From contig NC_020126.1 of NCBI RefSeq assembly GCF_000331735.1, positions 3,844,001 through 3,908,000 on the forward strand: DNA of 64,000 bases, in the 5' to 3' direction. Below, in pieces: positions 15,871 through 24,780 of this stretch. The notes under the pieces were generated by a model. It saw only the letters and a program-made list of their open reading frames with translations, searched no databases and had not been told where the DNA came from. The translations under genes and the position numbers were made by a program. How positions within the stretch are numbered: position 1 is the first letter of the stretch; the number at the start of each line of letters is the position of its first letter. Source of the stretch: Myxococcus stipitatus DSM 14675 (GTDB taxonomy: Bacteria; Myxococcota; Myxococcia; Myxococcales; Myxococcaceae).

Positions 15871-17909
15871 CGCCTCCGACGCTGGGGAACACGACGCCCG
15901 GACGCGAGCTGCGCCGGCGCTTCCTGTGGCTGGGCCTGGCCATGACGGCGGGCCTGGCGCTCTTGTCCATCCAGCTCTACCGGCTGCAAATCACCCGAGG
16001 CGAGGAGTACTCCGCCAAGAGCGTGGCCAACTTCGTCAAGGAAGTGCGGCTGCGCGCCGACCGCGGCGTCATCAAGGACGCGCGCGGCACCATCCTGGTC
16101 GACAGCCGCCCGTCCTTCGACGCGGTGGTGACGCCCGCCTTCTGCACCGACTGCGCGGAGCAGGTCATCCCGCGTCTCGCGGAGCTGCTCCGGTGGGACG
16201 CGGACCAGGCGAAGAAGGTGGAGGACCTGGTGCGCCAGGGCCGCCGCAACGCGCCCTTCCAGCCGGTGCCCGTGCGCGTGGACCTCACGCGGGACGAGTA
16301 CGACCGGCTGGCCGCGCGCCGGGACATCCTCGACGGCGTGGAGGTGGCGCCCGTTCCGCACCGCCACTACCGGACCAACACGGTGCTGTCGCACGTGCTG
16401 GGCTACATGAACGAAATCACCCAGGAGGAACTGGAGCGGCTCAACGCGGATGGCTCGCGCTACGCCCTGGGGGACTACATCGGCCGCCGAGGCCTGGAGC
16501 GCTACTTCGAGCAGCGCCTGCGCGGCGCGGACGGCGTGCGCAAGGAAGTCGTCAACGCCCGCGGCCAGAAGATTGAAGAGCTCAACGTCAAGCTGGGCGA
16601 CAACGCCGTGGTGCAGCCCAAGGCGGGCAGCAACCTGGTGCTGTCCATCGACATGCGCCTGCAAGAAGAAGCGGAGCGCGCATTCCCCGGCGTGACGGGC
16701 GCGGTGGTGGCCATCGACGTCAACACGGGCTTCATCCGCGCGCTGGTGTCCCGGCCGGGCTTCGATCCGAACCTCCTGACGGGCCGCGTGACGCCCACGC
16801 AGATGGCGCAGCTGTCCAGGGACCCGCTGGAGCCGATGATCAACCGCGTGGCCGCGGAGCACTACAGCCCGGGCTCCACGTTCAAGGTCGTCACCGCGCT
16901 GGCGGCGTTCAAGTCCGGCGCCTTCCGGCCGGAGACGATGGTGAACTGCCCCGGTGGCTACCGCCTGGGTGCGCGCACGTGGCGCTGCCACCTGGACCGG
17001 GGCCACGGCCTGGTCGACGGGCTGGTGGCGATGAAGAGCTCGTGCGACACGTGGTTCTACAAGGTCGCGGACACCATCGGCCTGGACCCCATTGGCGAGA
17101 TGGGCAAGTCGCTGGGCCTGGGCAGCCCCACCGGCATCAACGTGGTGGCGGAGGTGCCCGGCATCATGCCCACCACCGCGTACCACGACAAAGCCTCACC
17201 GGGCGGCTACACCAAGGGCATGGCGCTCAACAGCTCCATCGGCCAGGGCGACAACAACGTCACGCCGCTGCAGCTCGCGCTCGTCTATGCGGCCATCGCC
17301 AACGGCGGCACGCTCTACAAGCCGCAGCTGGTGCAGCGACTGGAGAACCTGGACGGCCAGGTCGTCGAGGAGTTCCAGCCGGAGGTGGTCCGCAAGGTGG
17401 ACCTGCCGCCCGCGCACCTGAAGGCGGTGATAGAGGGCCTGGTGAAGGTCGCCCACGAGCCGGGCGGCACCGCCTACCGCTCCCGCCTCAAGGTGATGCG
17501 CGACCTGGACATCAAGATCGCGGCGAAGACGGGCACGGCCCAGGTGGCGCGGCTGGGCGCCATCCGCCTGAAGACCCACCAGATGAGCTTCTTCGAGCGA
17601 GACCATGCGTGGTTCGCGGGCTTCGCTCCGGCGGACAAGCCGGAGCTCGCGGTGGTGGTGCTCAACGAGCACGGAGGCCACGGCGGCGCGGACGCCGCGC
17701 CCACCGCGATGGCCGTCATCCAGAAGTACATGGACCTGAAGACGCTGGACGCCACCGCGCCTCCGCCCAGGCCCAACCAACCCTATACCCCCACGCTCAC
17801 GCGCGCTCCGTCGCCCGACGAGGCGGCCCTGACGCGCGGCGTGCGTCCTCCCAAGGTGCTGCTGCCGGGCGACGAGGAGTCGGAGGACACGCATGCAACT
17901 CAGGATTGA
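15867..17909 (+). CDS. mrdA: Penicillin-binding protein 2 (elongation transpeptidase)
   Basis: A 680-residue class B PBP that cross-links peptidoglycan during side-wall growth. An N-terminal membrane anchor (residues 20-40) leads to the dimerisation/pedestal region (RLRADRGVIKDARG, GDYIGRRGLER) and the transpeptidase domain. Catalytic motifs are complete: STFK with the nucleophilic serine (337-340), SSCD as the SxN-type motif (391-394) and KTGT (554-557). The GTG start overlaps the mreD stop by four bases and the 3' end overlaps rodA by 17 bases. The last 50 residues are Pro-rich with an acidic tip (PGDEESEDTHATQD), longer than in Escherichia coli. Confidence 0.97.
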   Translation: MTPPTLGNTTPGRELRRRFLWLGLAMTAGLALLSIQLYRLQITRGEEYSAKSVANFVKEVRLRADRGVIKDARGTILVDSRPSFDAVVTPAFCTDCAEQVIPRLAELLRWDADQAKKVEDLVRQGRRNAPFQPVPVRVDLTRDEYDRLAARRDILDGVEVAPVPHRHYRTNTVLSHVLGYMNEITQEELERLNADGSRYALGDYIGRRGLERYFEQRLRGADGVRKEVVNARGQKIEELNVKLGDNAVVQPKAGSNLVLSIDMRLQEEAERAFPGVTGAVVAIDVNTGFIRALVSRPGFDPNLLTGRVTPTQMAQLSRDPLEPMINRVAAEHYSPGSTFKVVTALAAFKSGAFRPETMVNCPGGYRLGARTWRCHLDRGHGLVDGLVAMKSSCDTWFYKVADTIGLDPIGEMGKSLGLGSPTGINVVAEVPGIMPTTAYHDKASPGGYTKGMALNSSIGQGDNNVTPLQLALVYAAIANGGTLYKPQLVQRLENLDGQVVEEFQPEVVRKVDLPPAHLKAVIEGLVKVAHEPGGTAYRSRLKVMRDLDIKIAAKTGTAQVARLGAIRLKTHQMSFFERDHAWFAGFAPADKPELAVVVLNEHGGHGGADAAPTAMAVIQKYMDLKTLDATAPPPRPNQPYTPTLTRAPSPDEAALTRGVRPPKVLLPGDEESEDTHATQD

Positions 17910-19044
17910 GCGGCGGATGGTGCCCCACGTCCCCTGGGGCCTCATCATCTGCGTGCTGGGCGTGGCCCTCCTGGGCATCTGGAACCTGGCCTCCGCGTCG
18001 CGTCCCCCGCTGGCGCCGGTGTGGTCCACCCAGGCGCTGTACCTGGGGTTGGGCGTCGCCGCCGTCCTGGTGGTGTGCCTGGTGGACTACCGCTGGATTC
18101 AGCGGATGGCGGTGCCCATCTACGTCGTCAACATCCTGGCGCTCATCGCCCTGCGCTTCGTGGGCCATACCGCCAAGGGCGCGGAGAGCTGGTTCGCCAT
18201 CGGCCCGTTCCGCCTCCAGCCCGCGGAGTTCATGAAGATTGGCGTCGTGCTGATGCTGGCCAAGGTCTACCACGACGACTTCCGCCCCAATGAGCCGTCC
18301 TACAGCCTGCTGCGCCTGTGGAAGCCGGTGCTGGTGGTGGCGGTGCCCTTCATCCTGGTGCTGGTGCAGCCGGACCTGGGCACCGCGCTGATGATTGGCC
18401 TGTCCTCGCTCACCGTCATCCTCTTCGGGAAGGTGCGCTGGTACCTGGTGGCCACGCTGCTGGCGGCGGTGCTCGCGGGCGCCATCGTCATCTGGAACGA
18501 CTACGTCCGGGACGTGCCGGAGCCCCGGCCCACCATCGTCCGGCACTACCTCAAGAAGCACCAGAGCCAGCGCATCTCCGGGTGGCTGGACCCGGAGGCG
18601 GACCTGCGCGGCAGCGGCTACCACGCGGCGCAGTCGAAGATCGCGGTGGGCAGCGGCGGCGTGTCCGGCAAGGGCTGGCGCGAGGGAACCCAGACGGGCC
18701 TGCGCTTCCTGCCGGAGCAGCACACCGACTTCATCTTCTCCGTGTGGGCGGAGGAGCACGGCTTCGTGCTGTGCACGTTGCTGCTCGTGCTCTATGGCGC
18801 CATCTTCATCTTCGGCCTGGGGGTGGGCTTCAACGCCCGAGACAGGTTCGGCGCCTTCGTCGCCGTGGGCGTCGTGGCCATGCTCTTCTGGCAGGTGTTC
18901 GAGAACATCGGCATGGTCATCGGCTTGTTGCCCGTGACGGGAATTACCTTGCCATTAATGAGTTATGGCGGGTCTTCCATGATGTCCGTGATGCTCAGTA
19001 TTGGCTTGCTAGTGAACATCAGCATGCGCCGTCACATGTTCTGA
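17893..19044 (+). CDS. rodA: RodA peptidoglycan glycosyltransferase (SEDS)
   Basis: A 383-residue SEDS-family polytopic membrane protein with about ten transmembrane segments; it polymerises lipid II into glycan strands in complex with PBP2. Family motifs include GAESWFAIGPFRLQPAEFMKIG, PDLGTALMIGL (the region holding the catalytic Asp), the long periplasmic loop with RISGWLDPEAD, and the C-terminal LPVTGITLPLMSYGGSSM. The start lies within the 3' end of mrdA, so translation is probably coupled. No mreB or further elongation gene follows. Confidence 0.97.
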   Translation: MQLRIERRMVPHVPWGLIICVLGVALLGIWNLASASRPPLAPVWSTQALYLGLGVAAVLVVCLVDYRWIQRMAVPIYVVNILALIALRFVGHTAKGAESWFAIGPFRLQPAEFMKIGVVLMLAKVYHDDFRPNEPSYSLLRLWKPVLVVAVPFILVLVQPDLGTALMIGLSSLTVILFGKVRWYLVATLLAAVLAGAIVIWNDYVRDVPEPRPTIVRHYLKKHQSQRISGWLDPEADLRGSGYHAAQSKIAVGSGGVSGKGWREGTQTGLRFLPEQHTDFIFSVWAEEHGFVLCTLLLVLYGAIFIFGLGVGFNARDRFGAFVAVGVVAMLFWQVFENIGMVIGLLPVTGITLPLMSYGGSSMMSVMLSIGLLVNISMRRHMF

Positions 19045-19176
19045 GACGTCGCGAGTATTGACTCCCCGTTAGTGCTTCCTCGCGGGAGGCTCGGCGGACG
19101 CCCTGACAGTGGTGTATGAATCGCCCCACCAATTCCGGGGGGAGGGCAAGTCCCTCTCGGGCCGGTGGAGGTTTGC

Positions 19177-19845
19177 ATGCAGCGGAAGGGTGGGCTGAAG
19201 GCGACTGGGAGCGTCCGCGTGGCGGACATCACCGTGGCGGCGCGAGACGTGAAACCGCCCGAGGTGAGGCCTGGTGGCGGCCCGGTGAGGGAGGAGCTTC
19301 GCCGGCCGGTGACACAGCCGGGTGCGTCATTCCTGCCTGTCATCGAGCGCAACCAGGGGGAGCCCGAGCACCGTGAGTTTCCCCGGGCGCAGCTGACGAC
19401 GCGTTTCGAGGTCTGGGTGGATGACGATGCCGGCGGGCGCCGTTTCTCGGCGAGCCTGGCGTCCGTCAACGTCAGCGTCAGCGGCGCCTTCCTGGAGAGC
19501 ACCTTCTACCTGCCGCTGGGCACGGTCCTGGGCGTGAGCTTCATCCTGGAGCCGGGCGCTTCGCCGGTGAGGGCTCGGGCTGAAATCGTCCGGGAGGAGC
19601 GCTCCGACGGGCCGGAGGGCCGCAGCGGCTTTGGCATCCGCTTCCTCGACTTCAGTGGACAGACAGAAGTGGCGCTGGCTCGGCTCTTCGTGGGGGCGCG
19701 ATTGAGAGCCTTCGCGGAAGACTACCTGCGCTCTCAGCGGGCGCGCTCATTGCCCAATGAGCTGGAGCGGGTGGTGGATGTCCTTTCCGCGTGGGAGCTG
19801 CTCAAGGCCACGAGCACCGAAGCCGACCCCTGGCAGGCGAAGTAG
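19177..19845 (+). CDS. PilZ-domain protein
   Basis: A 222-residue soluble protein. I chose the ATG at 19177 because GGAGG precedes it by five bases, over a GTG 12 bases upstream. The first 60 residues are Arg/Pro-rich and probably disordered. A PilZ domain follows, with the RxxxR-type arginines in FPRAQLTTRFEV and the NVSVSGAFLES strand corresponding to (D/N)xSxxG, the two elements that wrap cyclic di-GMP. The last 60 residues are helical (VALARLFVGARLRAFAEDYLRSQ). Ligand binding looks possible but the first arginine motif is loose. It follows rodA by 132 bp and may be expressed separately. Confidence 0.85.
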   Translation: MQRKGGLKATGSVRVADITVAARDVKPPEVRPGGGPVREELRRPVTQPGASFLPVIERNQGEPEHREFPRAQLTTRFEVWVDDDAGGRRFSASLASVNVSVSGAFLESTFYLPLGTVLGVSFILEPGASPVRARAEIVREERSDGPEGRSGFGIRFLDFSGQTEVALARLFVGARLRAFAEDYLRSQRARSLPNELERVVDVLSAWELLKATSTEADPWQAK

Positions 19846-19963
19846 GACTGAAAACCATCTGCTTTGAGTTCCGCCTGTCTCAATTGTGGGACAAGCAGGA
19901 GGGGAGACACGGATTGCACAGCGGCTCGCCCAGGGCCGTGGGCGTCACCGCGAACCGCGTGTC

Positions 19964-20287
19964 TCAGGCAGGCTTTCCGCCGGCGAGCAAGCGCCGGCGC
20001 TCAGCCTGATAGTGTGCTGAACACAGTCCCTTCGAGCGCTGCTCGCGCGTGCACTCCGGCATGGTGCAGCGCCGGTCCGCCGCGACCATGTTGCCCGCAA
20101 GGGCCTTGGGCGGGCGGCCACGGCGGCGGCTGGCCACCATCACGTTGTGGCCATTGGCGCCTGAGGGCATCCCCTGATTCATCGCGCGGAGGACGCCGCG
20201 GCCAATCGCATCACCCAGCGCCTCCGCCCAGTTCACCATGGTGGGGGTCAGCGGGACTTTCGACAACTCCTTACGTGGTCGTGCCAT
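19964..20287 (-). CDS. Small basic AT-hook/zinc-knuckle-like protein
   Basis: A 107-residue basic protein; the ATG at 20287 is preceded by CAGGAG at good spacing, whereas a longer upstream frame has no such site. The middle carries RRRGRPPKAL, whose GRPPK core resembles an AT-hook. The C-terminus has a Cys/His cluster CTMPECTREQRSKGLCSAHY (C-x4-C-x8-C-x2-H), like short zinc knuckles found in small DNA-associated proteins. The N-terminal part (MARPRKELSKVPLTPTMVNW) is conserved-looking but not recognised. I infer nucleic-acid binding. Upstream DNA is unusually AT-rich with TTGACA-type elements, suggesting strong transcription. Confidence 0.65.
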   Translation of the reverse strand: MARPRKELSKVPLTPTMVNWAEALGDAIGRGVLRAMNQGMPSGANGHNVMVASRRRGRPPKALAGNMVAADRRCTMPECTREQRSKGLCSAHYQAERRRLLAGGKPA

Positions 20288-20349
20288 GAAAACTCCTGTG
20301 AAAACAGTCAAACCAAACAAGACTTCCAATGCGCTTATTTGGCTGCGGA

Positions 20350-20364
20350 TGTCAACACTGTCAA
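20350..20364 (-). promoter_or_regulatory. Double TTGACA element upstream of the small zinc-knuckle gene
   Basis: On the minus strand the sequence TTGACAGTGTTGACA gives two perfect -35 hexamers nine bases apart, 63 bases upstream of the start codon. A good -10 hexamer is not obvious, though AT-rich CAAATAA lies about 17 bases downstream of the first. Either a housekeeping promoter or a direct-repeat operator. Confidence 0.4.
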
Positions 20365-20479
20365 TACAACCATCGAGGGGTCTTGTATGACTCGCAAGGC
20401 ATCGGGGATAAATTGATGACAAGACTGCAAGGGGATACGTGTTTCCCGCAGGCGCGTCTCAGTGCGAGACACTGTCCAT

Positions 20480-20495
20480 TGTGGATTTGTCCACA
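20480..20495. promoter_or_regulatory. TGTGGA-TTTG-TCCACA palindrome (DnaA-box-like)
   Basis: A perfect 6-bp inverted repeat with a 4-base spacer. Its right half reads TTGTCCACA, identical to the DnaA box form seen in high-GC bacteria. One box is not an origin, and no dnaA, dnaN or box cluster is nearby, so it is noted as a possible DnaA or repressor site only. Confidence 0.3.
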
Positions 20496-20699
20496 GCGAT
20501 GGAAATGGTACGAAATATGAGAAATCGCTGAAGGCTCGCGGACAAAGCTTGCGTGAGAGCGCTCGGGCTCAAGGCAGACGGAGCGGCTCAATCACCGAGA
20601 CAGGCGGAGGAAAGGGCGAGCGTTCGGTAGGACTCCGGGATGCGGAGGGCATCTGGCGGGGACCGGGTCCTGGGAGTGCCGGGTGGGGCGGGAGCGACG

Positions 20700-20754
20700 C
20701 GCCGGACCCCGCGCCGCGGAAGCCGGGTGGGGCTCCGCGCGCCGAGGTCCGGCG
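20700..20754 (-). terminator. Hairpin downstream of the thioredoxin gene
   Basis: CGCCGGACC at 20700-20708 pairs perfectly with GGTCCGGCG at 20746-20754; the interior holds a second stem (GCGG-AGCC with GGCT-CCGC). It begins seven bases past the trxA stop, without a clear U-tract. Confidence 0.55.
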
Positions 20755-20760
20755 ATACGG

Positions 20761-21090
20761 TTACAGCGCCTTCTTGATGGCGTCCTCGATCTTCGCCTTG
20801 GGGACGGCGCCGACAATCTGTTCCACCACCTTGCCGCCCTTGAAGACGAGCAGCGTGGGGATGGACCGGATGCCGTACTGCTGCGGCGTGTCCTGGTTGT
20901 CGTCGATGTTGATCTTGGTGAACTTCACCTGGCTCCCATACTGGGTCGCGAGCGCATCGATGTGCGGGGCGATGGCGCGGCACGGCGCGCACCACGTCGC
21001 CCAGAAGTCCACCAGCACGGGCTGCTGGGAATCCAGCACCTGCGCCTTGAAGTCGCCATCTCCCACGTTCGTCACGTTGTCGCCTGCCAT
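20761..21090 (-). CDS. trxA: Thioredoxin
   Basis: A 109-residue thioredoxin, the family's standard size. The active site reads WCAPC (residues 33-37) in FWATWCAPCRAIAPHI, where Gly of the textbook WCGPC is replaced by Ala, a common natural variant. Other conserved features are the buried Asp in VLVDFWA, KFTKINIDDNQDTPQQYGIRSIPTLLVF with its cis-Pro, and the C-terminal helix. It reduces protein disulfides in the cytosol at the expense of thioredoxin reductase. It is a single-gene unit, convergent to nothing and divergent from the gene at 21275. Confidence 0.97.
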   Translation of the reverse strand: MAGDNVTNVGDGDFKAQVLDSQQPVLVDFWATWCAPCRAIAPHIDALATQYGSQVKFTKINIDDNQDTPQQYGIRSIPTLLVFKGGKVVEQIVGAVPKAKIEDAIKKAL

Positions 21091-21274
21091 GGTGTCTCCT
21101 TCGGGCCCTCTGTGGCCTGGACGGCGCGTCGTCTAGTACGCGCCCCGTGGGCCTGCAACCATCGGCCGCCCATCAGCCGATCTGCCCGAAAGGATGCGGA
21201 GCCGTGTCGGGCGTTTCACCTCCCCTGGTGAACGGTTCCCCCCAGGGACGGGGGGCTGGTGTAGGCTGCCTGCC

Positions 21275-21655
21275 GTGACGAAGCTCTTTCTTCCGCAGGC
21301 CCAGCTCGAGGAGTGGGCACTGGCGGACAAAGCAGACCTGCGTGACGGCAGGTTGGTGGTCATGGCGGAGGGCGGAACGGCCTTCGCCGTCGCCCCGGCC
21401 GTGCATTTCTTGCAAATCGTGTCGGGTGAGGACACCCATGGGCTGGTCGCCCGGGTGAAGACCGAGGAGCAGCTCTCCCGCCTGGGGGCCGAGCAGATGG
21501 CCGACTCGGTGCTGGTGGGAGAGTCCGCCTACGAGGTCGTTCCGGGGTATGTGGCGGAGGTGCCTTCCGGAGCTCCCAAGCCGGAGAGCGCGGGGAAGAA
21601 GCCCGACTCAGAGACGGACCTGCTGGCGGCGTTCCTCCTCAACAAGATGGGCTGA
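21275..21655 (+). CDS. Conserved hypothetical protein upstream of the haem operon
   Basis: About 126 residues from a GTG at 21275; an earlier in-frame start exists but its first 27 residues look like non-coding sequence. The protein is acidic and soluble, with no signal or membrane segment (FLPQAQLEEWALADKADLRDGRLVV near the start, TDLLAAFLLNKMG at the end). The pattern of strands suggests a small regulatory or binding domain, but I do not recognise it. It precedes the HemX-like gene by 34 bp and is probably co-transcribed with the haem genes. Confidence 0.6.
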   Translation: MTKLFLPQAQLEEWALADKADLRDGRLVVMAEGGTAFAVAPAVHFLQIVSGEDTHGLVARVKTEEQLSRLGAEQMADSVLVGESAYEVVPGYVAEVPSGAPKPESAGKKPDSETDLLAAFLLNKMG

Positions 21656-21689
21656 TTCGCCCGTCCGACCTGGTTATGTGCCTGTCCCC

Positions 21690-22508
21690 ATGAGCCATAC
21701 GCTCGTCTCGCTTGCCTGCCATGCCTACGGCATCGCCGCCGTGGCGTATCTCGCCTACCTCGTCCGCCAATCGGATGCGCTGGCCATGGCCGGCCGTGTG
21801 CTGGTGGGCGGTGGCCTGGTGCTGCACGGGGTGGCGCTGTTCGAGCTGCTGGGGGCCCAGTCCGGCCGGCCGGTGGGCATGGCGCAGGGCTTCTCCACGC
21901 TGGCCTTCCTGCTGCTGGCCATCTTCCTGGCGCTGGATGTGCGCTACCGCCGGCCGGTCATCGGGGCGTTCCTGACGCCGCTGGCGGTGACGGTGCTGCT
22001 GCCGGGGCTGTTGATGCACGGAGGCCAGTCGCCGCTGCCCCCGGGCGTGCGTCAGCCGTTGCTGCCGCTGCACATCACGCTGGCGCTGCTGGGATTGGCG
22101 GCGTTCGCGGTGGCCGCGGGGGTGGGGGTGATGTACCTGCTCATGGAGCGCCAGGTGCGCGCCAAGCGCTTTGGCTTGCTGTTCGCGCGCCTGCCGTCGC
22201 TGGAGTTCCTGGACACCCTCAACCGGCGGCTGGTGGTGTGGGGCTTCATCGCGCTGTCCATCACGTTGGCGACGGGCGCGTTCTTCGTGAGCACCACGCG
22301 GGGCTGGACCTGGGATGGGAAGTCCATTGCCACGGTGGTGGCGTGGGCGGTGTTCGCGGCGCTGGTCAACGCGCGCATCTTCGCGGGCTGGCGGGGGCGC
22401 CGGGTGGCGCTCTTGACGATGGCGGGGTTCTGTCTGGTGCTCGTGTCCTTCCTGACTTCGTATGACCTGACGTCGTCGAGCCCCACGGCCGCCATGAGGA
22501 TTCCGTGA
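21690..22508 (+). CDS. HemX/CcsA-type cytochrome c assembly membrane protein
   Basis: A 272-residue polytopic protein with about eight transmembrane helices, related to the cytochrome c assembly family (CcsA/HemX). Typical pieces are LLPLHITLALLGLAAFAVAAGVGVMYLLMERQ, containing the His that lines the haem-handling site, and RRLVVWGFIALSITLATGAFF. The ATG at 21690 is chosen; a longer frame lacks membrane character in its first 45 residues. It overlaps hemA by four bases. A gene of this kind immediately before hemA is the known hemX-hemA arrangement, where HemX affects glutamyl-tRNA reductase levels. Confidence 0.85.
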   Translation: MSHTLVSLACHAYGIAAVAYLAYLVRQSDALAMAGRVLVGGGLVLHGVALFELLGAQSGRPVGMAQGFSTLAFLLLAIFLALDVRYRRPVIGAFLTPLAVTVLLPGLLMHGGQSPLPPGVRQPLLPLHITLALLGLAAFAVAAGVGVMYLLMERQVRAKRFGLLFARLPSLEFLDTLNRRLVVWGFIALSITLATGAFFVSTTRGWTWDGKSIATVVAWAVFAALVNARIFAGWRGRRVALLTMAGFCLVLVSFLTSYDLTSSSPTAAMRIP

Positions 22509-23833
22509 GCACGGAGCTCGTCTGTATTGGCTTGTCGCACCGCACCGCGCCGCTGGTGGTGCGCGAGCGGTTGGCCTTGTCCGACACGCGTCAGGTGGAA
22601 GTGCTCCAGCGGTTGGCGCAGGCCCCGGTGGAGGTGTTGTGGGTCTCCACGTGCAACCGGGTGGAGGTGTATCTGTCGGCGCCGGATGGGCAGATGGCTC
22701 GCTCGCGCGCGGTGGCGGAGCTGGAGGCGCTGGGCGGCGTGGAGGCGCGGGACCACCTGTACGAGCACCGAGGAGAGGCGGCCCTCATCCACCTGTTCCG
22801 GGTGGCGTCCAGCCTGGACTCCATGGTGCTGGGCGAGGCGCAGATCCTGGGGCAGGTGAAGGACGCCTTCGAGCGGGGGCAGGGCGCGGGCGCGGTGCGA
22901 GGTGAATTGACTCGGGCGTGCGCGGCGGCTTTCGGGTGCGCCAAGCGGGTGCGCACGGAGACGGCCATCGGCCGGGCGGCGACGTCCATGGCGTCGGCGG
23001 CGGTGCAACTGGCCAGCAAGGTGTTCGACGGCTTGAAGGGCAAGACGGTGCTGGTGGTGGGCGCGGGAGAGATGGGAGAGCTGGCGGCGCGCCATCTTCA
23101 GCAGGCGGGCGCGACGAAGCTCTTCATCACCAACCGCACGCTGTCCCGGGCGGAGGCGCTCGCGGCGGAGGTGGGCGGCGCGGCGCGTCCCTTCGAGGAG
23201 CTGTTCTCGCTCCTGACGGCCGCGGACGTGGTGGTGTGCAGCACCGCGTCGCCGGTGCCCCTCTTCACGAAGGAGAACGTCGGCGCGGTGGGCAAGGCGC
23301 GCAAGGGCCGTCCCCTGTTCATGGTGGACCTGGCGGTGCCTCGGGACATCGATCCCGGGGTGGGCACGCTGGACTGGGTGCACGCCTACGACGTGGACGA
23401 CATCCAGAAGTTCGTCGCGGACAACGCGGCGGCGCGCGCGGAGGAAGCGCACAAGGCGGGCGTGCTGGTGGCGCAGGAGGTGGCGCGCTTCGTCAAGGAG
23501 CGCGCGCTGCGCGAAGGCATGCCCGTGTTGGCGCGGCTTCGTCAGCGCGCGGAGACCATTGCCCGCGCGGAGGTCGAGCGCACCCTGGCGTCGCTGGGGG
23601 ATGGGCTCTCCGAGAAACAGCGCAAGAGCATCGAGGCCATGGGACGCGCCATCGTCAACAAGTTGCTGCACGAGCCCACGTCGCGTCTGCGCGCGGTGGG
23701 CCCGGAGGGTGAGGGGAACCGGCTGGCGGGTGCGGCCGCGGAGCTGTTCGGGCTCCTGGAGGCGGAGCTCGAGGCGGCGGAGCAGTCCACCATGGCGCCG
23801 GCCGCTCAGGCCGCGCCGGGAGCGAAGCGATGA
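22505..23833 (+). CDS. hemA: Glutamyl-tRNA reductase
   Basis: A 442-residue enzyme that reduces glutamyl-tRNA(Glu) to glutamate-1-semialdehyde with NADPH, the first committed step of C5 haem synthesis. The nucleophilic Cys50 lies in [10 protein letters not shown]. Further signatures are [24 protein letters not shown], the NADPH-binding [17 protein letters not shown] and the C-terminal dimerisation helices. The GTG start overlaps the preceding stop (GTGA), and the stop overlaps hemC (ATGA). The last 20 residues are an Ala-rich extension. Confidence 0.97.
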   Translation: MSTELVCIGLSHRTAPLVVRERLALSDTRQVEVLQRLAQAPVEVLWVSTCNRVEVYLSAPDGQMARSRAVAELEALGGVEARDHLYEHRGEAALIHLFRVASSLDSMVLGEAQILGQVKDAFERGQGAGAVRGELTRACAAAFGCAKRVRTETAIGRAATSMASAAVQLASKVFDGLKGKTVLVVGAGEMGELAARHLQQAGATKLFITNRTLSRAEALAAEVGGAARPFEELFSLLTAADVVVCSTASPVPLFTKENVGAVGKARKGRPLFMVDLAVPRDIDPGVGTLDWVHAYDVDDIQKFVADNAAARAEEAHKAGVLVAQEVARFVKERALREGMPVLARLRQRAETIARAEVERTLASLGDGLSEKQRKSIEAMGRAIVNKLLHEPTSRLRAVGPEGEGNRLAGAAAELFGLLEAELEAAEQSTMAPAAQAAPGAKR

Positions 23834-24768
23834 AGGCCGTGCGTATCGCCACCCGGCAGAGCCCGCTGGCGCTCTGGCAGGCCCGTCACGTGGGTGCGCT
23901 GCTGGCCGCGCACCACCCGGGCCTGGAAGTGTCCCTCGTGGAGATGACCACGGAGGGAGACCGCTTCCTGTCCGCGCCGCTGTCCGCGGTGGGCGGCAAG
24001 GGCCTGTTCGTGAAGGAGATCGAGCAGGCGCTCATCGACGGCCGCGCGGACCTGGCGGTGCACAGCTTGAAGGACATGACGTCCGAGCTGCCCGAGGGGT
24101 TGATTCTCGCGGCCGTCCCCACGCGCGAGGACCCTCGCGATGCCTTCTGCGGGCTCGGGGGCCTCACGCTGGACACGCTGCCCCAGGGGGCTCGCGTGGG
24201 CACGTCGTCGCTGCGCCGCAGCTGCATCCTCCGCTCGCGCCGCCCGGACCTGGACATCGTGAGCCTGCGCGGCAACGTGCAGACGCGCCTCCAGAAGACG
24301 AAGGAGCTGGGGCTTTCTGGCGCGGTGCTCGCGTACGCGGGCCTGCGGCGGCTGGGGCTCGAGGACGTCATCACCCAGGTGCTCTCCACGGAGGTGAGTC
24401 TTCCGGCGGTGGGGCAGGGCGTGCTCGCCATCCAGTGCCGGGGGGAGGACGCGCGTGTTCGCGGGTTGCTCGCGCCCCTGGAGGATGCGACGACGCGCGT
24501 GGCGGTGACGGCGGAGCGGGCGCTGCTCGCGAAGCTGGAGGGTGGCTGCACGGTTCCCCTGGCGGGCCATGCGACGGTGTCCGAGGGCCAGGTGCACCTG
24601 CGCGCGCTCGTGGGCCGTCCGGACGGCACACGCGTGGTGCGGGGCGAGGTCCGTGGCCTCGTGGCGAACGCCCAGGCGCTGGGTGAAGCGTTGGCCGCGG
24701 ACCTGTTGTCGCGGGGCGCGGCGGACATCCTGCGTGATTTCGCTCGCCGCCCGGGCTCGGGGGCCTAG
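23830..24768 (+). CDS. hemC: Hydroxymethylbilane synthase (porphobilinogen deaminase)
   Basis: A 312-residue enzyme that joins four porphobilinogen molecules into hydroxymethylbilane. The dipyrromethane-cofactor cysteine is Cys240 in [13 protein letters not shown]. The N-terminal [13 protein letters not shown], the catalytic region HSLKDM (Asp82 in the conserved SLKD), and GTSSLRR with LRGNVQTRL are intact. It overlaps hemA by four bases and is followed 12 bp later by hemD. Confidence 0.97.
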   Translation: MKAVRIATRQSPLALWQARHVGALLAAHHPGLEVSLVEMTTEGDRFLSAPLSAVGGKGLFVKEIEQALIDGRADLAVHSLKDMTSELPEGLILAAVPTREDPRDAFCGLGGLTLDTLPQGARVGTSSLRRSCILRSRRPDLDIVSLRGNVQTRLQKTKELGLSGAVLAYAGLRRLGLEDVITQVLSTEVSLPAVGQGVLAIQCRGEDARVRGLLAPLEDATTRVAVTAERALLAKLEGGCTVPLAGHATVSEGQVHLRALVGRPDGTRVVRGEVRGLVANAQALGEALAADLLSRGAADILRDFARRPGSGA

Positions 24769-24780
24769 ACTGCCGCGCGC

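Larger units (their letters stand above)
20288..20760. other. 473-bp intergenic region with AT-rich half and symmetric motifs
   Basis: No convincing gene. The left 250 bases are much less GC-rich than the window and contain the promoter region of the small minus-strand gene (20350-20364), an inverted repeat GTCTC-N5-GAGAC (20456-20470) and TGTGGA-N4-TCCACA (20480-20495). The right end holds the thioredoxin terminator (20700-20754). A small RNA is possible but not demonstrable from sequence. Confidence 0.6.

Noticed and set aside
20480..20495. Replication origin at the DnaA-box-like palindrome
   Set aside because: Only one box is present, with no dnaA, dnaN, gidA or cluster of boxes.
20329..20520. 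Plus-strand 63-codon frame as a small gene
   Set aside because: No ribosome-binding site and a composition consistent with random sequence; it spans the symmetric elements upstream of the small zinc-knuckle gene.
22052..23671. Minus-strand open frame of 539 codons
   Set aside because: Antisense to the HemX-like gene and hemA, whose motifs are complete.
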